Positions 1-5,121 are shown, counted from the stretch's first letter. The stretch is DNA of 6,458 bases from Candidatus Tayloriibacteriota bacterium (GCA_026395155.1 JAPLZG010000128.1:1-6458); one strand, 5' to 3'. Notes: generated from the sequence alone by a model not told the origin. Numbers and translations are program-made.

Positions 1-12
1 AAAAGTAAACTA

Positions 13-33
13 CTACCGGCTGGAAGCCGGTAG
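13..33. repeat. Perfect 9-bp hairpin, possible terminator
   Basis: CTACCGGCT and AGCCGGTAG form a perfect 9-bp stem around a GGA loop. Read on the - strand the stem is followed by a moderately T-rich stretch (TAGTTTACTTTT), so it could end a transcript running out of the window to the left. On the + strand only CTTT follows, so it could at best be a weak terminator for a gene upstream of the window. It may instead be part of the repeat patchwork that follows. Confidence 0.5.
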
Positions 34-61
34 CTTTGGATAAGAATAAATTCCTATATCT

Positions 62-253
62 AAGACGGGGATAAAGATGGATTGCCACCTGCCCGAAATG
101 CTATATCGTTGCAGGCGGGCGTCGTAAAAACTCCTCGGTTGACCGACATATATTCTTGTCTCTGTCTTTGCGAGCACCACAAGGGCACTTCCATTTTCTA
201 CACTCGTTTTGCTCGTAAGAAAATTAGGTCGAGCATAGCGACGAAGCAAACCA
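62..253. repeat. Composite short-repeat island (family A arms with nested element)
   Basis: This noncoding stretch is built from pieces found elsewhere in the window. AAGACGGGGAT (62-72) recurs at 5845-5855 inside uvrA. AAAGATGGATTGCCAC (73-88) recurs exactly at 5977-5992 inside uvrA. CCTGC/GCAGG (88-92, 111-115) and TCGGT/ACCGA (135-139, 142-146) are small inverted repeats. TGTCTTTGCGAGC (163-175) and the sequence at 231-253 look like the two arms of an inverted family A palindrome (TGGATTGC...GCTCGCAATGACA), split by a family B element at 176-230. Open frames here on either strand translate repeats and resemble no protein I recognise, so no gene is called. Confidence 0.7.
176..230 (-). repeat. 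Family B hairpin element, inverted copy
   Basis: The reverse complement of this 55-base stretch aligns with 5869-5924 inside uvrA at about 47 of 56 positions with one gap, by hand alignment. It contains the stem ATTTTCTAC (193-201) with GTAAGAAAAT (215-224), one bulged base and a 13-base loop. Two stem base pairs differ from the uvrA copy and both are compensated, so pairing is kept. GAGC flanks it on both sides (172-175, 231-234), which could be a target duplication or a remnant of the host palindrome. Confidence 0.75.
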
Positions 254-277
254 TGTATAAATAAATAGCAGGATCTT

Positions 278-305
278 AAAAGGACCACCTAAAGGTGGGG
301 GTTTT
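278..305. repeat. Short hairpin, weak terminator candidate
   Basis: CCACC (285-289) pairs with GGTGG (294-298) around TAAA, and AAAA (278-281) can pair with TTTT (302-305) across a small internal loop. The symmetry would allow weak termination in either direction. The stem is short and the T tract is only four bases, so this is a structural observation rather than a firm terminator. Confidence 0.3.
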
Positions 306-320
306 GCTCCCAAAGGTAGA

Positions 321-359
321 CAATAAAAAAAATACACCACCCGTTTTTGCGGGTGGTGT
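321..359 (-). terminator. Intrinsic terminator of the 411-782 gene
   Basis: ACACCACCCG (334-343) and CGGGTGGTGT (350-359) form a perfect 10-bp GC-rich stem with a 6-base loop. Read on the - strand the stem is followed directly by TATTTTTTTTATTG. This is a textbook Rho-independent terminator, about 50 bases beyond the stop codon of the - strand gene at 411-782, and it supports that gene being transcribed. Confidence 0.9.
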
Positions 360-410
360 TGATTCAGGTAAGGAATTTCTTGTTTTTTTGAGATCAGCTG
401 AACAGATTAT

Positions 411-782
411 CTATGGTCCATCTACTTCTGCTGACAATAACCATTTGAACAGCTTTTCCTTAGAACATGTGTTAAGCGAGAGCTTAAATTTTATCGTTCC
501 CTGTTTGCGTATTTTTTCGATATACGCCATTTCGTTCTCGCCAGCATCCTCTTGACCAAGAAGTTTGATATCCCCACACAGAATAAAAGACCCATCGTAG
601 CCTAAATTCTTTGGTAAACCATTCTCCTCAATTTTCCTCCAGACTGGTGAAAAAATGTTCCTACCACCGAGACCTGGAAATACCATCACAAACCACAGAC
701 CCATCTTTCCATTACGACTTTTCTTGATCAAAAAAGTGTAAAACTGTAGTTGTTTAGATGACAAAGCTATAAATTTTTTCAT
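411..782 (-). CDS. Hypothetical protein, 123 aa
   Basis: I do not recognise this protein. It starts MKKFIALSSKQLQFYTF and is a mixed, moderately basic sequence with an aromatic and glycine-rich stretch (GLWFVMVFPGLGG, about residues 28-40) and a Lys-rich C-terminal third. There is no clear signal peptide and no Cys/His metal motif; the hydrophobic patch is short for a membrane helix. The ATG at 782 is preceded on the - strand by AAGGAAGGG about 10 bases upstream, a plausible though distant ribosome binding site. A strong terminator (321-359) lies just downstream and another (863-893) separates it from the gene at 912-1211, so it should be its own transcription unit. I saw no convincing promoter in 783-862. 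The flanking signals and reasonable composition favour a real gene. Confidence 0.6.
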   Translation of the reverse strand: MKKFIALSSKQLQFYTFLIKKSRNGKMGLWFVMVFPGLGGRNIFSPVWRKIEENGLPKNLGYDGSFILCGDIKLLGQEDAGENEMAYIEKIRKQGTIKFKLSLNTCSKEKLFKWLLSAEVDGP

Positions 783-862
783 GTTGCAGAACCCTTCCTT
801 GTTTAGAGTTAATGAACTTGCTTTTCCTTTTCCATTAAAGCAAATAATGAGTTTGATTGCAA

Positions 863-893
863 CAAAAAAAGCGACCGTGTAGCTAACGGTCGC
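863..893 (-). terminator. Intrinsic terminator of the 912-1211 gene
   Basis: GCGACCGT (871-878) and ACGGTCGC (886-893) form a perfect 8-bp stem with a 7-base loop. On the - strand it is followed by TTTTTTTGTT. It lies 18 bases beyond the TGA stop of the - strand gene at 912-1211 and is a strong Rho-independent terminator. Confidence 0.9.
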
Positions 894-911
894 CTGGAGG
901 ACATGAAGTGC

Positions 912-1211
912 TCAGGTCGGAGCAACTCCTGCTTCCTCGAATGGATCAGCAAGAAGCTCTTGCGATTCCAAAAAATTCTTGATTTTTCCCTCAAATCTCT
1001 TCCTGTATTTCTCAGGAATCATCCGAACATAATAAACAAAATACTCATTCAAAGTGATATTCAACTCCTTGGGGAGTTTTTCAAATATTTCCGCAGAATA
1101 CAAAATACCTGCTTCAATGTCTTTGTCACTCATAGGTTCGACTACCTCTTCAAATAATGACCTGAGTAATGCCAAAGAGATAACACTCATTCTCTGTTCT
1201 GTCATTTCCAT
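912..1211 (-). CDS. Hypothetical acidic helical protein, 99 aa
   Basis: This is a small protein of unrecognised family. With the start chosen here it begins MEMTEQRMSVISLALL. A GTG two codons upstream (1217) also opens the frame, but the ATG at 1211 has a good ribosome binding site (GGAAAGAGG at 1217-1225, 5 bases away) that overlaps that GTG, so the ATG is preferred. The sequence is rich in Glu, Lys and Leu and looks mostly helical, with conserved-looking blocks such as EEVVEPMSDKDIEAGILYS and IPEKYRKRFEGKIKNFLES. No signal peptide, membrane segment or metal site is visible. It has its own promoter (1271-1300) and terminator (863-893), making it a complete monocistronic unit divergent from uvrB. 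It could be a small regulator, an antitoxin-like protein or simply lineage-specific; nothing in the sequence decides this. Confidence 0.75.
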   Translation of the reverse strand: MEMTEQRMSVISLALLRSLFEEVVEPMSDKDIEAGILYSAEIFEKLPKELNITLNEYFVYYVRMIPEKYRKRFEGKIKNFLESQELLADPFEEAGVAPT

Positions 1212-1216
1212 AAACA

Positions 1217-1225
1217 CCTCTTTCC
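1217..1225 (-). promoter_or_regulatory. Ribosome binding site deciding the 1211 start
   Basis: On the - strand GGAAAGAGG stands 5 bases before the ATG at 1211. It decides for that ATG over the in-frame GTG at 1217. It is the clearest Shine-Dalgarno sequence in the window; the four + strand genes have none. Confidence 0.75.
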
Positions 1226-1270
1226 TGTTGTTTTAACTTGAGAACAAAAACACCTTGTTTTTCCTGTTAA

Positions 1271-1300
1271 AATGTAGCATAATCACTGTTCAAAAGTCAA
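1271..1300 (-). promoter_or_regulatory. Extended -10 promoter for the 912-1211 gene
   Basis: On the - strand TTGACT (1295-1300, 5 of 6 to the sigma70 -35) and TACATT (1271-1276, 4 of 6 to the -10) are separated by 18 bases, with TGC directly before the -10 as in extended -10 promoters. Transcription would start near 1264, giving a leader of roughly 50 bases that carries the ribosome binding site at 1217-1225. Confidence 0.6.
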
Positions 1301-1319
1301 TTAAATCAAAATACCAATA

Positions 1320-1354
1320 TACAAATTGTACGAATACAACGAATGGATACGAAT
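1320..1354 (+). repeat. TACAAATTGTA palindrome and ACGAAT array upstream of uvrB
   Basis: TACAAATTGTACGAAT (1320-1335) occurs exactly, in inverted orientation, at 5084-5099 upstream of uvrA. Its first 11 bases are nearly a perfect palindrome. ACGAAT is present at 1330-1335, 1339-1344 and 1349-1354. The array ends 58 bases before the uvrB start. It could be a shared operator for the two uvr genes or a dispersed intergenic repeat. Confidence 0.6.
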
Positions 1355-1370
1355 AATTAAATACAAAAAC

Positions 1371-1405
1371 TGGATTGCCACGCTTCGCTCGCAATGACAA
1401 AAAAA
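1371..1405 (+). repeat. Family A palindromic repeat in the uvrB leader
   Basis: TGGATTGCC (1371-1379) to GCAATGAC (1391-1398) plus a run of seven A. The 35 bases match 5982-6016 inside uvrA at 32 of 35 positions, with all differences in the central loop. ATTGC and GCAAT form the terminal arms. The repeat ends 7 bases before the uvrB ATG, so if it is transcribed it puts a hairpin where the ribosome must load. No ribosome binding site is visible between it and the ATG. Confidence 0.8.
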
Positions 1406-1412
1406 TAATATT

Positions 1413-3695
1413 ATGTTAGAAAAGAAATTTAAATTAAAAAGTGAATTTACTCCGAGTGGTGACCAACCAGAAGCTATAAAACAGCTTGTTGGTGGAATAA
1501 AGAAAGGTTTGCAAAAGCAAACTCTTTTTGGTGTGACTGGTTCAGGAAAGACTTTTACTGTTGCGAATGTTATACAGCAGATTCAAAAGCCGACACTTGT
1601 AATTGCCCACAATAAAACACTCGCTGCTCAGCTTGCACAAGAATATAAAGAATTTTTCCCTGACAACGCTGTGCATTATTTTGTTTCTTATTATGACTAT
1701 TATCAGCCGGAAGCTTATATGCCTATCACTGATACTTATATTGAAAAAGAAGCAATGATAAATGAAGAAATTGAAAGACTTCGTCATGCTTCTACGCAGG
1801 CCCTTTTGACCAGAAAAGATGTGATTATTGTGGCCTCTGTTTCTTGTATTTATGGTCTGGGTTCTCCAGAAGAATATGAAAAGGTAAATTTGAAATTAAA
1901 TATTGGTGACAGTATTACAAGGCAAGATTTGATAAAAAAACTTATTAATATTCATTTTGAAAGAACAAATTCTGACATTACTTCAGGAACTTTTCGTGCT
2001 GTTAGTAATTCTATTGAAGTTATGCCAGTGAATGAAAAGATTTTAATAAGAATTGATATTGAAGACGACCCCAGTCAAATAAAAAGTCAGTTTGACGGGG
2101 CAAGTAAGATTAAAAATATTTCAAAAATTGATGCGGTGTCAAGAGTCTTGACAGAGGAAAGTATTAACTCAGTTTTTATTTTTCCTGCAAAACATTTTAT
2201 TACTGACAAAGAGCAACAAGAGAGAGCTGTAAAAAGTATAAAGACAGAACTTGAAGAAAGATTGAAAGAATTAAAAAATGAAGGAAAAGAATTTGAAGCG
2301 CAAAGATTAAAAAGAAGAACAACTTATGATTTAGCTTTGATAAAAGAAGTTGGTTATTGTAATGGAATTGAAAATTATTCAAGACATTTTTCTGGGAAGG
2401 CAAAAGGTGATGCACCAGATACCTTGCTTTCATATTTTCCCACGAGACGCAGACTTGTGCAGACTTCACGCGGACAGACGCAGACAATAGAAGAACCAGA
2501 CTTTTTAACTATTATAGATGAATCGCATGTGACTATTCCACAAATTAGAGGAATGTATGCTGGTGATGAATCAAGAAAAAATACTTTGGTTGGATATGGA
2601 TTTCGCCTTCCATCAGCAAAAGATAATCGCCCACTAAAATTTAATGAATTTGATACTCGTGTGGATCAAGTTATTTTTACTTCAGCAACTCCGGGTGATT
2701 ATGAAAAAGAAAATTCTGGGCAAATTGTAGAGCAAATAATCCGACCGACTGGTTTGATAGACCCTGTTGTTGAGATAAAACCGATTACTGGGACGCAGAC
2801 TTTACTATCGCAGACTTCACGCGGACTAAATGCGGACTTAACCCATAAGGACGCAGACATAAGAGAATCAAAACTGGATTCCCGTCTACACGGGAATGAC
2901 AGAGAGGAAAAAAATTACACCGGACAAGTATATGATTTTATAGAAGAAACTTTGAAAGTTGTTAAAAATGGAGGAAGAGTTATTGCGACAACACTCACAA
3001 AAAAAATGGCAGAAGATTTGAGTGAATTCTTGAAGGCTAAAGGTGTAAAAGCCGAATATCTTCATAGTGAAATTAAAACAATCGATAGAATTGAAATCCT
3101 TACAAATTTTAGAAGAGGGAAGTTTGATTGTATTGTGGGTGTGAACTTACTTAGAGAAGGTTTGGATTTGCCCGAAGTAGAATTTATTGGAATTCTAGAT
3201 GCTGACAAGGAAGGTTTTTTGCGTTCAGATACATCTTTAATACAAACAATCGGTCGTGCTGCCAGAAACTCTCTGGGTAGGGTAGTTCTTTATGCTGATA
3301 GGATAACTGGCTCGATAGAAAGAGCTATAGAAGAAACAAACAGAAGAAGGGAAAAACAAGTTGCTTATAATACAAAACACGGCATAACACCCAAAACAAT
3401 TATTAAAAAAATTCATGATATTACTGAGCATTTAAGAAGTGATCACGACAAAGCTGTGGCTGAGCTTTTGAGAATTGATGAAGATATGGCAGAAAAAAAG
3501 CCTATGAAGCTAATTAAACAAAAAGAAATCCAAATGAATTCTGCTGTAAAAATGTTAGACTTTGAATCAGCATCAATATTGCGTGATGAGATACAAATTT
3601 TAAAAGAAAAACTTGAAAAGTCTAAAAATAATCAAACAAAAACAACATTAAAAGATAAAGCTAAAGTATCTAAAAAAGAAGTAAAAAATATATAA
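1413..3695 (+). CDS. uvrB: Excinuclease ABC subunit B (UvrB), with three repeat-encoded inserts
   Basis: UvrB is the damage-verifying ATPase of nucleotide excision repair. It is loaded by UvrA, unwinds DNA locally and recruits the UvrC nuclease. Visible in order: N-terminus of the family type (FTPSGDQPEAI), Walker A GVTGSGKT (40-47), the Tyr-rich beta-hairpin YYDYYQPEAY (93-102), Walker B DESH (369-372), motif V region (LLREGLDLPEVEF), motif VI QTIGRAAR (611-618) and a C-terminal UVR helical hairpin that binds UvrC (about 699-734). A Lys-rich tail of about 25 residues follows. At 760 aa it is about 90 longer than usual. The excess is three in-frame inserts (219-230 in the UvrA-binding domain 2; about 344-361 just before Walker B; about 460-503 before the second helicase domain) plus the tail. 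All motifs are intact, so it is probably functional. No Shine-Dalgarno is visible before the ATG, and I found no convincing promoter. Confidence 0.97.
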   Translation: MLEKKFKLKSEFTPSGDQPEAIKQLVGGIKKGLQKQTLFGVTGSGKTFTVANVIQQIQKPTLVIAHNKTLAAQLAQEYKEFFPDNAVHYFVSYYDYYQPEAYMPITDTYIEKEAMINEEIERLRHASTQALLTRKDVIIVASVSCIYGLGSPEEYEKVNLKLNIGDSITRQDLIKKLINIHFERTNSDITSGTFRAVSNSIEVMPVNEKILIRIDIEDDPSQIKSQFDGASKIKNISKIDAVSRVLTEESINSVFIFPAKHFITDKEQQERAVKSIKTELEERLKELKNEGKEFEAQRLKRRTTYDLALIKEVGYCNGIENYSRHFSGKAKGDAPDTLLSYFPTRRRLVQTSRGQTQTIEEPDFLTIIDESHVTIPQIRGMYAGDESRKNTLVGYGFRLPSAKDNRPLKFNEFDTRVDQVIFTSATPGDYEKENSGQIVEQIIRPTGLIDPVVEIKPITGTQTLLSQTSRGLNADLTHKDADIRESKLDSRLHGNDREEKNYTGQVYDFIEETLKVVKNGGRVIATTLTKKMAEDLSEFLKAKGVKAEYLHSEIKTIDRIEILTNFRRGKFDCIVGVNLLREGLDLPEVEFIGILDADKEGFLRSDTSLIQTIGRAARNSLGRVVLYADRITGSIERAIEETNRRREKQVAYNTKHGITPKTIIKKIHDITEHLRSDHDKAVAELLRIDEDMAEKKPMKLIKQKEIQMNSAVKMLDFESASILRDEIQILKEKLEKSKNNQTKTTLKDKAKVSKKEVKNI
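2067..2102 (+). repeat. Family C 36-base palindrome inside uvrB
   Basis: This begins GACCCCAGTCAAAT and ends TTTGACGGGGCA; CCCC(A)GTCAAA pairs with TTTGACGGGG with one bulged A. It matches 5935-5970 inside uvrA at 34 of 36 positions. It spans exactly codons 219-230 and encodes DPSQIKSQFDGA, which interrupts an otherwise ordinary UvrB domain 2 stretch (RIDIED / SKIKNISKID). A clean 12-codon in-frame insertion is the simplest reading. Confidence 0.85.
2447..2485 (+). repeat. Family D GCAGAC/GCGGAC array inside uvrB (first)
   Basis: Irregular direct repeats of GCAGAC or GCGGAC at roughly 9-12 base spacing, encoding part of the insert TRRRLVQTSRGQTQTIEE between YFP and DFLTIIDESH. In UvrB proteins the YFP and DFL are normally almost adjacent. 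The 17-mer GCAGACTTCACGCGGAC (2459-2475) recurs exactly at 2810-2826. Confidence 0.75.
2794..2858 (+). repeat. Family D GCAGAC/GCGGAC array inside uvrB (second)
   Basis: GCAGAC/GCGGAC units occur at 2795, 2810, 2821, 2832 and 2853, including the exact 17-mer shared with the first array. It supplies the first part (about residues 461-481) of the 44-residue insert between PIT459 and G504 of UvrB and runs on towards a family A palindrome. Confidence 0.75.
2874..2902 (+). repeat. Family A palindrome of the ATTCCC-N8-GGGAAT type inside uvrB
   Basis: ATTCCCGT (2878-2885) and ACGGGAAT (2890-2897) form a perfect 8-bp stem with a CTAC loop, flanked by TGG and GAC as in the other family A copies. The core fits ATTCCC-N8-GGGAAT, the form known from neisserial dRS3 repeats. 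It encodes LDSRLHGND within the third UvrB insert, in frame. Confidence 0.8.
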
Positions 3696-3698
3696 TTA

Positions 3699-3707
3699 TG
3701 GTATAAT
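3699..3707 (+). promoter_or_regulatory. Extended -10 promoter of the kinase gene, near-leaderless start
   Basis: TGG directly before a perfect TATAAT (3702-3707) gives an extended -10; no good -35 is visible about 17 bases upstream, which extended -10 promoters tolerate. The expected start is near 3714, only about 2 bases before the ATG at 3716. With no Shine-Dalgarno present, translation would be of the leaderless type. Confidence 0.65.
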
Positions 3708-3715
3708 TTACTTAT

Positions 3716-4402
3716 ATGAAAGAAGATAATATTAAAAATATTTTTTTAACAGCAAATGTCCATCAGCTAAGGACATCTCTTTCTGGTGCAAGATGGGCAA
3801 TTGAGAGCGTAATCAAAAACAGTGATTGTGTAAATAAAGATCTACTTACAGAGGCTCTAAATAAAATTGTATATTCTATAGAAATGATCGGTGAGATACT
3901 CAAATTCTCTGAAGAAGATTTCAATGAAGATAAGATCAAATTATATAAGAATAAATTTTATCTAAATGATCTTATCAAAAAGATAATATCCAATCTTAGC
4001 TTTTTAGCTCAAGAGAAAGAGATTTCCCTAGATTATGAAGAAAAAGGATTGTTTGAAATAAATGCCGATGAAAAAATGATTGGTATTGTACTTACAAATA
4101 TTTTTGATAATGCTTTTAGATATTCACCTAAGTCAAAAGTATTCATTTCGATAGAGAAAAAAGATTCATTTGTAAAAATTATAGTAAAAGATAATGGAAT
4201 AGGTATCGATCCACAGGAAATGGAACATATTTCCCAGAAATTCTTCAGAGGCAAAAATGCGATTGATTTTGATCCTAAGGAAAGTGGTGTTGGACTATAT
4301 GCTACTAAAAAAATAATCGAAATGCATGGTGGAAATATCAAGATTTCTTCTGTTTTAAATAAAGGCACTACAGTAGAAGTGTCTTTGCCATTAATTCATT
4401 AA
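3716..4402 (+). CDS. Soluble sensor-less histidine kinase, 228 aa
   Basis: A two-component histidine kinase that would autophosphorylate on His16 and pass phosphate to a receiver. The H-box is HQLRTSL (16-22), beginning only 15 residues from the N-terminus, followed by a dimerisation helix pair to about residue 70. The HATPase_c domain follows: N-box NIFDNAFRYSP (N128, D131, N132), G1 box DNGIGI (159-164), F-box KFFRG, and G2 box GVGL (191-194) in SGVGLYATKKIIEMHGG. All ATP-binding boxes look intact. There is no membrane segment and no PAS, GAF or HAMP domain, so input must come from a partner or from elsewhere in the cell. It starts 20 bases after uvrB, has its own -10 box in that gap, and is followed 20 bases later by a receiver gene that is the obvious partner. 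HQLRT is a small variant of the usual HELRT. Confidence 0.93.
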   Translation: MKEDNIKNIFLTANVHQLRTSLSGARWAIESVIKNSDCVNKDLLTEALNKIVYSIEMIGEILKFSEEDFNEDKIKLYKNKFYLNDLIKKIISNLSFLAQEKEISLDYEEKGLFEINADEKMIGIVLTNIFDNAFRYSPKSKVFISIEKKDSFVKIIVKDNGIGIDPQEMEHISQKFFRGKNAIDFDPKESGVGLYATKKIIEMHGGNIKISSVLNKGTTVEVSLPLIH

Positions 4403-4413
4403 TAAAGTATAAT
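4385..4413 (+). promoter_or_regulatory. Sigma70-type promoter of the response regulator, near-leaderless
   Basis: TTGCCA (4385-4390, 5 of 6) and a perfect TATAAT (4408-4413) are separated by exactly 17 bases. The -35 lies inside the last codons of the kinase gene. Start would be near 4420, 0-3 bases before the ATG at 4423, and no Shine-Dalgarno is present. It would allow the regulator to be made in excess of its kinase. Confidence 0.75.
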
Positions 4414-4422
4414 ACAACAGAT

Positions 4423-4818
4423 ATGGATAACTTAAATAATAATTTAGTCTCAGGAAAAAATATTCTTATAGTCGAAGATGATATATTCATTAATTCTTTA
4501 TTTGCAGAAAAGCTTTTTGAAAAAGGAGCTACTGTTTTTAGTGCAAAAAAAGAAGACGATGTATTTAAAATGTTGAAAACAGAAAAAATTGATATTATAA
4601 GTCTAGACCTTTTGCTTCCAGGCACTAGTGGTTTTGAAATTTTAAAAAAGATTAAAGCCGACCCTTCCACAAAAGATATTCCTGTTATTATTTTATCAAA
4701 CCTTGGTCAAAAATCTGATGTAGATATGGGCTTAAAGCTTGGTGCAAAAAAGTTTTTAATAAAAGCATTGTATTCAATGGATGAGCTTATAGAACAGTTT
4801 TCAGAAGTCTTAAAGTAG
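4423..4818 (+). CDS. Single-domain response regulator (receiver only), 131 aa
   Basis: A CheY-like receiver. The acidic pocket is E18-D19-D20 in ILIVEDD, the phospho-acceptor is D62 in SLDLLLPGTSGFE, the switch Ser is S92 in VIILSN, and the conserved Lys is K114 in FLIK. All catalytic residues are present and the protein ends with the last receiver helix, so there is no DNA-binding or enzymatic output domain. It must act by protein-protein contact or pass phosphate on. The KP usual after the conserved Lys is KA here. It follows the kinase by 20 bases, is probably its cognate partner, and has its own strong promoter. A weak terminator candidate lies about 60 bases downstream. Confidence 0.95.
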   Translation: MDNLNNNLVSGKNILIVEDDIFINSLFAEKLFEKGATVFSAKKEDDVFKMLKTEKIDIISLDLLLPGTSGFEILKKIKADPSTKDIPVIILSNLGQKSDVDMGLKLGAKKFLIKALYSMDELIEQFSEVLK

Positions 4819-4875
4819 GCTACTACGGATATCAGACTGCACTAATACATAAAATCATCCGTTAAAATACGACGT

Positions 4876-4898
4876 TAACAGCCATTAGCCGTTTTTTT
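4876..4898 (+). terminator. Weak terminator candidate after the response regulator
   Basis: AAC-A-GC pairs with GC-C-GTT with one mismatch around a 5-base loop and is followed by seven T (4892-4898). Position and T tract fit an intrinsic terminator for the regulator transcript, but the stem is weak. Confidence 0.35.
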
Positions 4899-4990
4899 GT
4901 TGCGAAAGTCCTAAAACATAGTAATATACTCATTCATAACCCCTAGGGACAAACCCCAGGGCCATTTGGTGTTAATAAACACATAATAAA

Positions 4991-5099
4991 AATATACGAA
5001 TGAACGAATTTAACGAATCGGTAAACGAATAAGAATTTTATTGTTTATTATTTGTATGATTTTCGTTAATTACGATTTGTATCATTCGTACAATTTGTA
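4991..5099. repeat. Inverted ACGAAT array with TACAATTTGTA upstream of uvrA
   Basis: ACGAAT occurs at 4996, 5004, 5013 and 5025 on the + strand. The right half (about 5041-5099) is the degenerate reverse complement, ending ATTCGTACAATTTGTA (5084-5099), the exact inverse of 1320-1335 upstream of uvrB. The block is a long imperfect inverted repeat ending 22 bases before the uvrA ATG. It may be an operator region, a processed intergenic repeat, or both. Confidence 0.6.
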
Positions 5100-5121
5100 G
5101 ATTAGTATTTTAAATTTAATT

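Larger units (their letters stand above)
4819..5121. other. Noncoding region between response regulator and uvrA
   Basis: No open frame worth calling. It holds, in order: an ACGGAT/ATCCGT pair (4825-4830, 4857-4862) of unclear meaning, a weak terminator candidate (4876-4898), the near-duplicate AACCCCTAGGG / AACCCCAGGG (4938-4948, 4952-4961), a small hairpin GTGTT-AATA-AACAC (4969-4982), and the AT-rich inverted ACGAAT array (4991-5099). I saw no confident sigma70 promoter for uvrA. Confidence 0.7.

Noticed and set aside
13..288. Open frame of 91 codons on the - strand and a 60-codon frame on the + strand over the repeat island
   Set aside because: Both read through palindromic repeats and hairpins, have no ribosome binding site or promoter that I can see, and the translations resemble repeat translations more than a protein.
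1320..1354. LexA (SOS) box upstream of uvrB
   Set aside because: Neither CTGT-N8-ACAG nor GAAC-N4-GTTC is present; the palindrome here is TACAAATTGTA.
2443..2910. CRISPR array
   Set aside because: The GCAGAC/GCGGAC units are short, irregularly spaced and lie inside the uvrB reading frame; there are no constant-length spacers and no cas genes in the window.
1413..3695. uvrB as a pseudogene because of its inserts and unusual length
   Set aside because: All three inserts are multiples of three, no stop or frameshift occurs, and Walker A, DESH, motif VI and the UVR domain are intact.
4033..4670. Open frames on the - strand opposite the kinase and regulator genes
   Set aside because: They are shadows of the well-supported + strand genes and lack start signals or recognisable motifs.
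4876..4898. Integron attC site, suggested by GTTAACA and the following GCC...GCC
   Set aside because: No matching inverse core site at a suitable distance, no integrase and no cassette structure; a weak terminator is simpler.
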